Made by a program: the position numbers and the translations under genes
Source of the DNA: Ramlibacter sp.
Lineage (GTDB): Bacteria; Pseudomonadota; Gammaproteobacteria; Burkholderiales; Burkholderiaceae_C
Reading direction: 5' to 3'
Length of the DNA: 34,327 nt
Assembly: GCA_019449555.1 (NCBI GenBank)
Contig: JAGRPN010000312.1
Span: forward strand, 1-34,327
The notes under the pieces: generated by a model
Database searches by the model: none
The model's input: the letters and a program-made list of their open reading frames with translations, nothing else
What the model was told of the DNA's origin: nothing
In this document: in pieces, positions 6,938 to 15,427 of the stretch
Layout: the number at the start of each line of letters is the position of its first letter
Numbering within the stretch: position 1 is the stretch's first letter

Positions 6938-9322
6938 TCAGGCGGCAGGTTCCTGCTTCAGCCGGTCGAGCGCATGCGACACGACGCCGTGCATGCGCAC
7001 CGGCCGCAGGTAACGGTCGCGGATCAGGCGCTCGCACACCCGCTTGGTCATCGAATGGGGGCGTCCACCCTGGCTCACGAACATGAACAGCGTCGCATTG
7101 CTGCTCGCCCAGATCAGCTGGGCGCGCCGCCAGCGCCGCTTCGAGTACAGGTCGAACCAATCGCCTTCGCGCAGTGTGGCCACGCCCATCGCGCCATTCG
7201 GCGCCGGCTCCGCGGCGCGCGACGCTTGGGCGGCCGCGCCCGACGGTGCGCGGGGATGCGACTCCAGCGGCGCCGGCGCGGAAACCGCCGGCTCGCCAGT
7301 CAGCTCGCCCATGTCGGTCGGCAGCGTTTCCTCGAACCCGGCGACGTCGAGCTCTTGCGGGCTCATCCACGGGTGCACGCTGACCGGGTCGGCAGCCGCG
7401 CCTGCCACTGGAGCCGGGGGCGCAGGCGCCTGATCGACCGCCGCCAGCGGCGCCATGCCCGATGCGCGCGCGTCGTGCCGCGACTTCGCGCGGCGCAGCT
7501 TGAGCACCGGATGGTGCAGCTTCATGAGCGCGTGGAAAAACGCCTCGTTTTCTTCCGCGCCCTGCCCGATCGAGGCCAGTCCTGCGCGCAGGGTGGCGAC
7601 GAGATGCGGGACGCGCTCGAACAGCTGGGCGGGTTGCTTGAGGGTGACTTCGCGCTTGACGCTCCACAGCAGATCGGGGATCACCGACAGGTAACCGCAG
7701 GGATCGATCTGCTTGGCTTTGTCCGTCAGGCGCGCGTGCGCCAACACCAGCGCCCAACGGCCGAACAGGAAATCCTGGACCACCGCGGGCACGTTCTCCA
7801 GGTCCGGCCGCGAACTCAATTCCCACGCGATGTGGCTCGCTTCGGCCTGGCGCCGCTCGGCGAAGCGCATCGCACTGACCGCATCGCTTCGCTGCTGTTC
7901 CTCCGCGCGATCCACTTCGTCCCAGGCCGTCTGCAACCGCAGCAGCGCCTGCTCGAACGGCACCGAGCCGCGGATCGGCACGCGGTTCAAGCCGTTGAAC
8001 TCGCGGCTGACGTCCGCGAAGAAGGCCGAGAAATCTTCGGCGAATTCGTCGTTGTAGCGGAAGCTGCGCTGCGCGACCCGCTCCATCAGGAGCCGGCCCG
8101 GGTGCTGCTCGTCGGTAAAGAAGCGCGGGTCGACCATCGCCAGCCGCAGCAGCGAAGGCTCGAGCGCCACGATCGCCTCGCGCACCGGCGCCAGCAATCT
8201 TCCATCCTGGGCGATACCGTTGACGACCTTGCGCACCAGCTCCAGGCCCAGCACCTGAGCGACCCGCGTGGCATCCCTGCGCAACTTTGTGCGCACGAGC
8301 GAACGCTCATGCGATTTCGCGAGATCTCCCCAAAGGCTCGTGCTGAGCGTGCTTTGCACGTCCACCGGCAACGGCGGGCGCTCCACCACGGGCAATTCGC
8401 GGTAACCGGACGGCAATGCGCGCCGCGCGACGGCCGGGGCGGCCGCCTTGGCCGCACTGCGCAGGGTGGCCAACTCGCGTTCCACTTCCGCGTAATAGGA
8501 AGAGGGTAAAGGCTGGGACGCTTCGGCGCCGCCGCCGCGGACGAGAAAGTCTCGCATCAGTGCGGGGCTGATCTCGTGGCCGGACAGACGCGGGGAGGGC
8601 GCCGCCGCGGTGCGACCGGCGCCGGCTGCGTGCCCGTCGGCGCTCGACCCCGGCGAGCGCGCTGCCGACTGCGTCCCAGTGAAGCGATAGTCGGCCGGCT
8701 GCACATTGGCATTCTTCAGCTGCGTGACCAGCCGCCCATACAGGTTCTGCAGTTCCTCGCTCAGGGGCTCGGCCAGGTATTTCAACCACAGCGAGCCGGT
8801 GGACGCGTTCACCTGGCTGCGGCCGATCAGCGCCCGCAGGCTTTGTGCGAAGACCTCGGGGCGAACCGGATTCAACTCGGGCCGCACGCTGGTCAGGCCC
8901 ATGGCAGAACTCATGAGCGCATCGAGTTCGGACACGGGCCGCTCCACCAGCGGCCGCACGTGCCGCACCAGCCGCGAGGATTCGATCTCTTCGAGGATCT
9001 CGGCGTCGTCGACGAGCGTCAACTCCTGGGGCCGGGAGCGGCCGCTGCCGCCGCGCTGCTCGGGCGAGTCGGCGTCCGAAGCGACTGGCGTGTGGAATGC
9101 CCGACGCAACTCGTCCCCGTAGTGCTTGCACCACGCATCCTGATGGGCCAGCAATTCACGCCAGGCTTTTCCCAGCTCGATGCGTTCGGCAGATCGCTGG
9201 CTCGTGCTTTCGGCCTCCTGGAGCACGCTGACCACATGGTTGAGGCAACGCTCCAGGGCCATCGGCGCCGAGTCGGCGACCTCGTTGAAGCATTCTTCGA
9301 GTGCGGAGGATTGCGGGGCCAT
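6938..9322 (-). CDS. DUF1631 family protein
   Basis: This large 794-aa protein is soluble and mostly helical, with no signal peptide or membrane segment. It matches the DUF1631 family of beta- and gammaproteobacteria, whose molecular role is not established. The N-terminal part (LEECFNEVADSAPMALERCLNHVV) is followed by long helical stretches. Low-complexity Ala/Pro linkers occur around residues 215-240 and 635-710. A conserved C-terminal module begins at LREGDWFDLYSKRRWRRAQL and includes LFMFVSQGGRPHSMTKR; this short beta-rich segment resembles PilZ-type barrels, although I see no clear c-di-GMP-binding RxxxR plus D/NxSxxG pair. The start is the ATG at 9322. A candidate promoter lies ~85 bp upstream and the CWC gene lies downstream. 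Confidence 0.85.
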   Translation of the reverse strand: MAPQSSALEECFNEVADSAPMALERCLNHVVSVLQEAESTSQRSAERIELGKAWRELLAHQDAWCKHYGDELRRAFHTPVASDADSPEQRGGSGRSRPQELTLVDDAEILEEIESSRLVRHVRPLVERPVSELDALMSSAMGLTSVRPELNPVRPEVFAQSLRALIGRSQVNASTGSLWLKYLAEPLSEELQNLYGRLVTQLKNANVQPADYRFTGTQSAARSPGSSADGHAAGAGRTAAAPSPRLSGHEISPALMRDFLVRGGGAEASQPLPSSYYAEVERELATLRSAAKAAAPAVARRALPSGYRELPVVERPPLPVDVQSTLSTSLWGDLAKSHERSLVRTKLRRDATRVAQVLGLELVRKVVNGIAQDGRLLAPVREAIVALEPSLLRLAMVDPRFFTDEQHPGRLLMERVAQRSFRYNDEFAEDFSAFFADVSREFNGLNRVPIRGSVPFEQALLRLQTAWDEVDRAEEQQRSDAVSAMRFAERRQAEASHIAWELSSRPDLENVPAVVQDFLFGRWALVLAHARLTDKAKQIDPCGYLSVIPDLLWSVKREVTLKQPAQLFERVPHLVATLRAGLASIGQGAEENEAFFHALMKLHHPVLKLRRAKSRHDARASGMAPLAAVDQAPAPPAPVAGAAADPVSVHPWMSPQELDVAGFEETLPTDMGELTGEPAVSAPAPLESHPRAPSGAAAQASRAAEPAPNGAMGVATLREGDWFDLYSKRRWRRAQLIWASSNATLFMFVSQGGRPHSMTKRVCERLIRDRYLRPVRMHGVVSHALDRLKQEPAA

Positions 9323-9405
9323 CGGTGGCTAAACCTGCCAGGGAAACGGGAAAACGGCCGCATCGGCTCAGGCGAGAAACATTACTGCTGAGCCGCTGTA
9401 GCCCG

Positions 9406-9433
9406 TTTGTAGCAGGCTTGGCACGCCACGCAA
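9406..9433 (-). promoter_or_regulatory. Candidate sigma-70 promoter for DUF1631 gene
   Basis: On the minus strand TTGCGT (9433-9428) and TACAAA (9411-9406) are separated by 16 bp, placing transcription start near 9400 and giving a leader of roughly 75 nt before the ATG at 9322. The 195-bp gap also holds a perfect 12-bp palindrome, CGGCAGCTGCCG (9486-9497), just downstream of glcB; it may be part of a glcB terminator, but it lacks a T-run. Confidence 0.35.
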
Positions 9434-9518
9434 CGGTTCGCAATATTCGGTTACCACTTTCGGCGGGCGGGCGCCGCTCGTCGCCCGGCAGCTGCCGTTC
9501 GGCGCTGCGAGGCGGACA

Positions 9519-11735
9519 CTAACGCTGCCGCGCTTTGACCTTTTGCCGCCACGCGTGCAGCAGCGGCTCGGTGTAGCCGCTCGGTTGCTCGAGTCCCTTG
9601 AACACGAGGTCGCAGGCGGCCTGGAATGCCTCCGATTGCTCGAAGTTGCCGGCCATCGGCCGGTAGGCGGGATCGCCGGCGTTCTGGCCGTCCACCACGG
9701 CCGCCATGCGGCGAAACGTGTCCCTGACCTGCTGCTGCGTGACGACGCCGTGCAACAGCCAGTTGGCGACATGCTGGCTGCTGATGCGCAGCGTGGCGCG
9801 GTCTTCCATCAATGCCACGTTGTGGATGTCGGGCACCTTCGAGCAGCCCACGCCCTGGTCGATCCAGCGCACCACGTAGCCCAGGATGCCCTGGATGTTG
9901 TTTTCGATTTCCTGCTGGCGCTCGGCGGCCGTCCACTCGGCCTGCGCCACCACGGGGATCTGCAGCAGTCCGGCAAGCAGGCGGTCATGTTCGCCGTCGG
10001 CATCGATCTTTTCCATTTCCTTTTGCACCGCGGCCACGTCGACCGCGTGGTAGTGCAGCGCGTGCAGCGTGGCGGCCGTCGGGCTGGGCACCCACGCCGT
10101 GTTGGCGCCGGCGCGCGGATGCGCGATCTTCTGCTCCACCATCGCGGCCATCAGGTCCGGCATCGCCCACATGCCCTTGCCGATCTGCGCGCGCCCGCGC
10201 AGCCCGCAGCCCAGCCCGACCACCACGTTGTTCTGTTCGTACGCCTGGATCCAGGCGCTGCCCTTCATGTCGCCCTTGCGGAACATCGGCCCCGCATGCA
10301 TCGCGGTGTGCATCTCGTCGCCGGTGCGGTCCAGGAAGCCGGTGTTGATGAACGCGGTGCGAGCCGCCGCTTCGGCGATGCAGGCCTTCAGGTTGACGCT
10401 GGTGCGGCGCTCCTCGTCCATGATGCCGAGCTTCACGGTGTTGGCCGGCAGACCGAGCAGCGCTTCGACCCGCGCGAACAGTTCGCACGAGAACGCCACT
10501 TCCTGCGGCCCGTGCAACTTGGGCTTGACGATATACACCGATCCGGTACGCGAATTGCGGATGCCGTTCGCGCCGTGGCCCTTCAGGTCATGGATCGCGA
10601 TCGCGGTCGTGACCACCGCGTCCAGGATGCCTTCCGGGATTTCCTTGCCCCCGCCGTACAGGACGGCGGGATTGGTCATGAGGTGCCCGACGTTGCGCAC
10701 GAACAGGAGCGAGCGCCCGTGCAGCGTGACATCGCCGCCGGCCGCCTGCGCGCCCGCACCGAAGCCCGCCTTGTATTTGCGGTCCGGGTTCAGGCCGCGC
10801 GTGAAAGTCCGCTCACCTTTGGTGACCTGCTCGGTGAGCGTGCCCCGCATGATGCCCAGCCAGTTGCTGTAGGCCAGCACCTTGTCCTGCGCATCGACGC
10901 AGGCGACCGAGTCCTCCAGGTCCAGGATGGTGGACAGCGCCGCTTCGATGATCAGATCGCTCACTCCGGCGGCATCGGACTGGCCGATCGGCGTGTTCCG
11001 GTCGATCTGGATGTCCACGTGGATTCCGTGGTTGCGCAGCAGCACCGACGACGGCGCAGCGGCATCCCCTTGGTAGCCGATGAACTGGGCGGCATTCTTC
11101 AGGCCCGTGGACGACCCGTTCTTGAACGTGACCGCCAGTTTCCCGTCCACGACGCGGTAGCTCGCGGCCTCCTGGTGCGAACCTTGCGCCAGCGGCGCGG
11201 AGCGGTCCAGGAACTCGCGCGCGAACGCGATCACCTTCGCGCCGCGTACCGGGTTGTAACTCTTGCCCTTGTGGGCGCCCTCGCTTTCGGGGATGACGTC
11301 GGTGCCGTACAGCGCGTCATACAGCGAACCCCAGCGCGCGTTCGCCGCATTGAGCGAATAGCGCGCGTTCAGGATCGGCACCACCAGTTGCGGGCCGGCC
11401 TGCAGCGCCAGTTCCGCATCGACATCGGCCGTGGTGGCTTTCGCGCCCGCCGGCGGCGGCACCAGGTAGCCGATCTTCTCGAGGAAGCCGCGATAGGCGG
11501 GCAGGTCGGTGATGGGCCCGCGATGCGCCTTGTGCCAGCGATCCAGTTCGAGCTGGAGGCGGTCGCGCTCGGCCAGCAGCGCGTGGTTGCGTGGCGCGAA
11601 GTCGGAGACGATCGCATCGAAGCCCTTCCAGAACGCGGCGCTGTCGACGCCGGTGCCCGGAAGCGCCTCGTCTTCGATGAAGCGGTGCAACTCATTGGCC
11701 ACCTCCAGGCCGTGGATGCGGGTGCGCTCGGTCAT
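9519..11735 (-). CDS. glcB: Malate synthase G
   Basis: This cytoplasmic, monomeric Mg-dependent enzyme condenses glyoxylate with acetyl-CoA to malate in glycolate and glyoxylate metabolism. The 738-aa product has the length of isoform G, far longer than isoform A (about 530 aa). Diagnostic segments include [14 protein letters not shown], the N-terminal insertion typical of isoform [56 protein letters not shown] and the C-terminal [20 protein letters not shown], which carries the catalytic-base region. No expected motif is missing. It is the second gene of an operon behind a haloacid dehalogenase, with a 22-bp gap. The ATG at 11735 is preceded by a GGAGAAA ribosome-binding site on the minus strand. 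Confidence 0.97.
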   Translation of the reverse strand: MTERTRIHGLEVANELHRFIEDEALPGTGVDSAAFWKGFDAIVSDFAPRNHALLAERDRLQLELDRWHKAHRGPITDLPAYRGFLEKIGYLVPPPAGAKATTADVDAELALQAGPQLVVPILNARYSLNAANARWGSLYDALYGTDVIPESEGAHKGKSYNPVRGAKVIAFAREFLDRSAPLAQGSHQEAASYRVVDGKLAVTFKNGSSTGLKNAAQFIGYQGDAAAPSSVLLRNHGIHVDIQIDRNTPIGQSDAAGVSDLIIEAALSTILDLEDSVACVDAQDKVLAYSNWLGIMRGTLTEQVTKGERTFTRGLNPDRKYKAGFGAGAQAAGGDVTLHGRSLLFVRNVGHLMTNPAVLYGGGKEIPEGILDAVVTTAIAIHDLKGHGANGIRNSRTGSVYIVKPKLHGPQEVAFSCELFARVEALLGLPANTVKLGIMDEERRTSVNLKACIAEAAARTAFINTGFLDRTGDEMHTAMHAGPMFRKGDMKGSAWIQAYEQNNVVVGLGCGLRGRAQIGKGMWAMPDLMAAMVEQKIAHPRAGANTAWVPSPTAATLHALHYHAVDVAAVQKEMEKIDADGEHDRLLAGLLQIPVVAQAEWTAAERQQEIENNIQGILGYVVRWIDQGVGCSKVPDIHNVALMEDRATLRISSQHVANWLLHGVVTQQQVRDTFRRMAAVVDGQNAGDPAYRPMAGNFEQSEAFQAACDLVFKGLEQPSGYTEPLLHAWRQKVKARQR

Positions 11736-11757
11736 GTGTTTCTCCTAGGCGGGGATT

Positions 11758-12435
11758 TCAGAAAAAGGCAAGGACGTCGCGCAGGCTGCTGCCGGTGCGC
11801 GTGGGCTGCGTGCCGAGTTCCTCGAACGGCAGCTGATAGCGGTTCACCCAGAGCGTGCGATACCCGTACCAGGTCGCGGCCAGCGCGTCCCAGCTGTTGC
11901 AGCTCACGAAGGCGATCTGGCGGGCGTCCAGGCCGGTTGCCTGGGTGCCCAGTGCATACACGTCGGGGTGCGTCTTGTACTTGCGCACCGCGTCCACGCT
12001 CAGGACGTGATCGAGCAGTCCCTCCAGGCCGGCGCTGCGCACGGCGACGGCCAGCATCTCCGGGTCGCCATTGCTCAGGATGCCGGTCGTCACCCGCTTC
12101 GCCTTGAGCGCCGCCAGCACTTCCTTGTTTTCGGGGAACGCCGACAGATGGTTGTACTGGTTCATCAGCCGTTCTTCGTGCCCGGGCGTGAGGTCCAGTG
12201 CCAGTCGTTTGCAGGCGTAGCGCAGCGCGGCGCGGGTCAGTTCCCAGAAGGGCTGGTAGTGCGCGCCGTCGTTGCTCGCGGTGACCAGGTGCGTGTACTC
12301 GATCTGCTTGTCGCGCCAGAGCACGCCCAGGGCGTCGCCGTGGCCGGGAAAGAGCTGCTCGGCCAGCAGCCCGACGCTGTAGACGTCGAACAGGGTGCCG
12401 TAAGCATCGAACAGGACAGCCTTGGGTTTTTCCAT
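11758..12435 (-). CDS. Haloacid dehalogenase, type II (L-2-haloacid dehalogenase family)
   Basis: This 225-aa HAD hydrolase has the type II haloacid dehalogenase motif set. The nucleophile Asp10 lies in VLFDAYGTLFDVYS. Motif II is GILSNGDPEML, the motif III lysine is in VRKYKTHPDVYALG, and the SxNxWD segment is SCNSWDALAATWYG. Members replace halogen with hydroxyl on short 2-haloacids with inversion; chloroacetate would give glycolate. The 22-bp link to malate synthase G, which consumes glyoxylate made from glycolate, fits such a route, but the natural substrate may be a non-halogenated phosphoester. The start ATG at 12435 sits at the end of a 155-bp divergent regulatory region. The family is near certain and the substrate inferred. 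Confidence 0.92.
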   Translation of the reverse strand: MEKPKAVLFDAYGTLFDVYSVGLLAEQLFPGHGDALGVLWRDKQIEYTHLVTASNDGAHYQPFWELTRAALRYACKRLALDLTPGHEERLMNQYNHLSAFPENKEVLAALKAKRVTTGILSNGDPEMLAVAVRSAGLEGLLDHVLSVDAVRKYKTHPDVYALGTQATGLDARQIAFVSCNSWDALAATWYGYRTLWVNRYQLPFEELGTQPTRTGSSLRDVLAFF

Positions 12436-12480
12436 GATTTGACTTTATTCGATACTTTGCACGGCATTAATCAAGTTGAA

Positions 12481-12513
12481 TGCGTGTAATCCGTGCATGA
12501 AATGCATGTAATC
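12481..12513. promoter_or_regulatory. Direct repeats in the divergent HAD-glcB / CoA-transferase control region
   Basis: TGCGTGTAATC (12481-12491) and TGCATGTAATC (12503-12513) match at 10 of 11 positions. Their starts are 22 bp apart, about two helical turns, as expected for a regulator binding the same face of DNA. A further inverted repeat, GCATT...AATGC, precedes them. The region is AT-rich compared with its surroundings and separates two divergent transcription units, so shared control is plausible. No known consensus is recognised. Confidence 0.4.
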
Positions 12514-12590
12514 AATGTGAAATCCGCTGAACAGCGGCCGAATCGGGGCGGTCGGCGAAAATAGGGCTGTTACCTGAACGGAAGGGCAAG

Positions 12591-13829
12591 ATGACCCCAA
12601 GCGACCCGCTGAAAAGTACCGGGCGACCGCCTTCGGCTGAGCCGCGATTGGCCTATGAGGGCGTGCGGGTGGTCGAGTTCACGCACATGGTGATGGGACC
12701 GACCTGCGGAATGGTGCTGGCCGATCTGGGCGCCGAAGTGATCAAGGTCGAGCCGCTCGCGGGCGACAACACGCGCCGGCTCCTGGGTTCGGGTGCGGGC
12801 TTTTTCCCGCTCTTCAACCGCAACAAGAAGAGCATCGCGCTCGATCTGCAGGCACCGCAAGGCAGGCAGGCCGCGCTCAGGCTGATCGCCACCGCCGACA
12901 TCGTGAGCGAGAACTTCAAGCCGGGCACGATGCAGAAATTGGGCCTGGATTACGCGACCTTGTCGCGGCTGGACGAGCGGCTGATCTATGTGAGCCACAA
13001 GGGGTTCCTGCCCGGCCCCTACGAACACCGCACCGCGCTCGACGAAGTGGTGCAGATGATGGGAGGCCTCGCCTACATGACCGGGCGCCCCGGCGATCCG
13101 CTGCGCGCGGGCACCAGCGTCAACGACATCATGGGCGGCATGTTCGGCGCGATCGGTGCGATGGCGGCGCTGGCCGCGCGCGCGAAGACCGGCAAGGGCC
13201 AGGAAGTGCAGAGCGCGCTGTTCGAGAACAACGTGCTGCTGGTGGCGCAGCACATGATGCAGTACGCCGTCACCGGCCAACCCGCCGCGCCCATGCCCGG
13301 CCGCATCTCGGCCTGGGCAGTCTACGACGTGTTCACTGTGAAGGACGGCCAGCAGATCTTCCTGGCCGCGGTCAGCGACACCCAGTGGGCGATCTTCTGC
13401 GACGCGTTCGGCTTCGACGACCTGCGCTCCGATGCGCGCCTGAAGACCAACAACGACCGCGTGAATGCGCGCGAATGGATGATCCCGATGCTGCGCGAGC
13501 GGCTGGCCGGCTTCACCGCCGCGCAGCTCACCGCCACGTTCGAAGCGCGCGGACTGCCGTTCGCGCCGATCACCCGGCCCGAAGAACTGTTCGACGATCC
13601 CCATCTGAACGCGACCGGTGCCCTGGCGCCGCTCACGCTGCCGGACGGGCGCGAAACGCGGGTTCCGTTGCTGCCGCTGACGATCGGCGGCAGCCGGCCC
13701 GGGGTGCGGCTGCAGCCGCCGCGCCTCGGTGAGCACACGGTCGAACTGCTGAGCGAGCTGGGCTACAGCCCCGGCGAGATCGCGGCGCTGCAAGCGATGA
13801 ACGTGATCCGCCGCGACGACTTGGCATAA
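12591..13829 (+). CDS. Family III CoA-transferase (CaiB/BaiF)
   Basis: This 412-aa enzyme transfers CoA between carboxylic acids through an aspartyl-CoA thioester, with no free CoA released. Motifs include VVEFTHMVMGPTCGMVLADLGAEVIKVEP (positions ~26-54, seen as several conserved blocks), DIVSENFKPGTMQKLGLDY, and Asp151 in TALDEVVQMMGG as the catalytic residue expected for formyl-CoA transferase relatives. GRPGDPLRAG, GMFGAIGAMAAL and GKGQEVQSALFEN complete the family pattern. The C-terminus includes FAPITRPEELFDDPHL. The ATG at 12591 follows GGAAGGGCAAG. The substrate is not predictable. The gene stands alone, divergent from the dehalogenase-glcB operon and 128 bp before a LysR gene, suggesting possible control by that regulator. 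Confidence 0.93.
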   Translation: MTPSDPLKSTGRPPSAEPRLAYEGVRVVEFTHMVMGPTCGMVLADLGAEVIKVEPLAGDNTRRLLGSGAGFFPLFNRNKKSIALDLQAPQGRQAALRLIATADIVSENFKPGTMQKLGLDYATLSRLDERLIYVSHKGFLPGPYEHRTALDEVVQMMGGLAYMTGRPGDPLRAGTSVNDIMGGMFGAIGAMAALAARAKTGKGQEVQSALFENNVLLVAQHMMQYAVTGQPAAPMPGRISAWAVYDVFTVKDGQQIFLAAVSDTQWAIFCDAFGFDDLRSDARLKTNNDRVNAREWMIPMLRERLAGFTAAQLTATFEARGLPFAPITRPEELFDDPHLNATGALAPLTLPDGRETRVPLLPLTIGGSRPGVRLQPPRLGEHTVELLSELGYSPGEIAALQAMNVIRRDDLA

Positions 13830-13957
13830 GGTCGGCGTGCCTTGCCCGCGGGCTGGCATAAGGACCCAGCATCGAAGCGCAGAATTTTGGCCTGCGCAGC
13901 GCAATAGAGCTGAATTGCTGCGTGATTCCTGACTTGCGTGCGCATAATCTGCGCTGG

Positions 13958-14878
13958 ATGGACAAACTCAAGCAGCTCGAGTCGTTTACCTCGGTGGCAA
14001 CGCGGGGCAGCCTGACCGCCGCCGCCAAAGCCGAAGGGGTCGCGCCCGCGATCATGGGACGGCGGCTCGACGCGCTGGAAGAGCGCCTGGGCGTCAAGCT
14101 GCTGGTTCGCACCACGCGGCGCATCTCCCTGACGCACGAAGGCAGCGCCTTCCTGGAAGACTGCCAGCGCCTGCTGGCCGACATCGCAAACGCGGAAGCG
14201 AGCGTCAGTGCCGGCGGCGTCAAGGCCAGCGGGCACCTGCGCATCACGGCTCCGGCGGGCTTCGGGCGCCGCCACGTCGCGCCGCTGGTGCCGCGGTTTC
14301 GCGAGCTGCACTGCGAGGTCACGATCTCGCTGAACCTGAGCGACCGCGTGGTGGACCTGGCCGGCGAAGGCTACGATTGCGCGGTGCGCGTCGGCGACCT
14401 GCCCGATTCCTCGCTGGTCAGTGTGCGGCTGGCCGACAACCGCCGCCTGTGCGTCGCGACGCCCGAATACCTGAAGCGCAACGGCACCCCGCAGCATCCC
14501 AGCGAACTGATGAAATTCGACTGCCTGACGTTGTCCAGCGATGCTTCGCAGACCCGGGGCTGGGCGTTTCGCGTGCCGAAGGCGGAAGGCGAGGAGGTCG
14601 TTTACCTGCGCCCGGGCGGGCCGCTCGATTGCTCGGACGGCCAGGTGCTGCACGACTGGTGCCTGGCCGGCTACGGCATCGCCTGGCGCAGCACCTGGGA
14701 GGTGGAGCGCGAGGTGGCGGCCGGGCAGCTGGCGGAAGTGCTGGGCGAGTTCGCGGCGCCGCCCAACGGCATCTACGCGGTCTTTCCGCAGCGCAAGCAC
14801 CTGCCGCTGCGGGTGCGGTTGTGGATAGACTTCCTCAAGCACAACTACAACCAACCCGATTTCTGGAAGGCATCATGA
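13958..14878 (+). CDS. LysR family transcriptional regulator
   Basis: This 306-aa DNA-binding regulator has an N-terminal winged HTH (residues ~1-60: LKQLESFTSVATRGSLTAAA, ALEERLGVKLLVRTTRRISLT) and a periplasmic-binding-like effector domain (~85-295). The effector domain opens with SGHLRITAPAGFGRRHVAPLVPRF, typical of the DsdC/CrgA-like group that usually regulates redox or aromatic metabolism genes. I prefer the ATG at 13958 (MDKLKQLESF), the standard family start. An in-frame GTG at 13922 would add 12 residues of no evident function. CATAAT at 13943-13948 looks like a -10 box only 9 bp upstream, so the transcript may have a very short leader. The stop overlaps the next start (ATGA), coupling it to DUF2214. 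Confidence 0.93.
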   Translation: MDKLKQLESFTSVATRGSLTAAAKAEGVAPAIMGRRLDALEERLGVKLLVRTTRRISLTHEGSAFLEDCQRLLADIANAEASVSAGGVKASGHLRITAPAGFGRRHVAPLVPRFRELHCEVTISLNLSDRVVDLAGEGYDCAVRVGDLPDSSLVSVRLADNRRLCVATPEYLKRNGTPQHPSELMKFDCLTLSSDASQTRGWAFRVPKAEGEEVVYLRPGGPLDCSDGQVLHDWCLAGYGIAWRSTWEVEREVAAGQLAEVLGEFAAPPNGIYAVFPQRKHLPLRVRLWIDFLKHNYNQPDFWKAS

Positions 14879-15327
14879 CGCTGGAAGCCCTGCTCGCCTA
14901 CGCGCACATCCTGGCCATCCTCACCGCCGTCGTGTTCGTCACGAGCGAAACCGCCATCTGCCGCACCGACTGGTTGAATCCAAAGGTGGTGCAGCGGCTG
15001 GTCGCGGTGGATCGCATCTATCTGATCGGCTTGGCCGCGGTGCTGATCACCGGACTGGCGCGCCTGTACTTCGGCATCAAGGGCAGCGCCTGGTACTGGA
15101 GCAACTGGTTGTTGCACCTGAAGATCGGGCTGTTCATCGTGGTCGTCCTGCTGGCGATCCGGCCGGCACGCAATTACCGGCGCTGGCTGCGCGAACTGAA
15201 CACGACCGGGGCCCTGCCCGATGCGGCGCAAATCAACGCCACCCGCCGGCTGGCGTTCACCGCGGCTCACATCATCGCGCTGATCCCGCTCGCCGCGACG
15301 TTCCTCGCGCGCGGCTTCGGGGCCTAG
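14875..15327 (+). CDS. DUF2214 family membrane protein
   Basis: This 150-aa inner-membrane protein has four predicted helices: LLAYAHILAILTAVVFVTSE, IYLIGLAAVLITGLARLYF, LLHLKIGLFIVVVLLAI and the C-terminal AAHIIALIPLAATFLAR. The His in the first helix (AYAHI), the HLKIG segment and the FTAAHI segment recur in DUF2214 and related four-helix membrane families and could ligate heme or metal, but function is unknown. Start ATG 14875 overlaps the LysR stop by 4 bases, so translation is coupled. It is either the regulator's partner or a target in the same transcript. Confidence 0.88.
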   Translation: MTLEALLAYAHILAILTAVVFVTSETAICRTDWLNPKVVQRLVAVDRIYLIGLAAVLITGLARLYFGIKGSAWYWSNWLLHLKIGLFIVVVLLAIRPARNYRRWLRELNTTGALPDAAQINATRRLAFTAAHIIALIPLAATFLARGFGA

Positions 15328-15328
15328 T

Positions 15329-15351
15329 GGCCACAAGCTCGGCCACAAGCT
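15329..15351 (+). repeat. 12-bp tandem duplication
   Basis: GGCCACAAGCT occurs at 15329-15339 and again at 15341-15351, a head-to-tail duplication with a 12-bp period immediately after the DUF2214 stop. It probably arose by slippage, and I see no function. Confidence 0.6.
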
Positions 15352-15357
15352 GAAAAC

Positions 15358-15379
15358 AAGCCTCGCGCCCGCGGGGCTT
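15358..15379. terminator. Hairpin between DUF2214 and argS
   Basis: AAGCCTCGCG pairs with CGCGGGGCTT with one T-G wobble and a tight loop. On the plus strand no T-run follows. On the minus strand the stem is followed by GTTTTC. The hairpin may end transcription of the LysR-DUF2214 unit weakly, or act on antisense transcripts. Confidence 0.45.
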
Positions 15380-15427
15380 GTCCCTGCAGCCCGAGGGCGG
15401 CGCGTAGCGGCCCCGTAAAATCGCGCG

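Noticed and set aside
9543-12107. 854-aa plus-strand open frame opposite glcB and the HAD gene
   Set aside because: Arg/His/Val-rich translation without domains; it is the antisense shadow of GC-rich genes with clear family matches.
13922-13957. Upstream GTG start for the LysR gene
   Set aside because: Would add 12 residues absent from typical LysR N-termini and overlaps the -10-like box.
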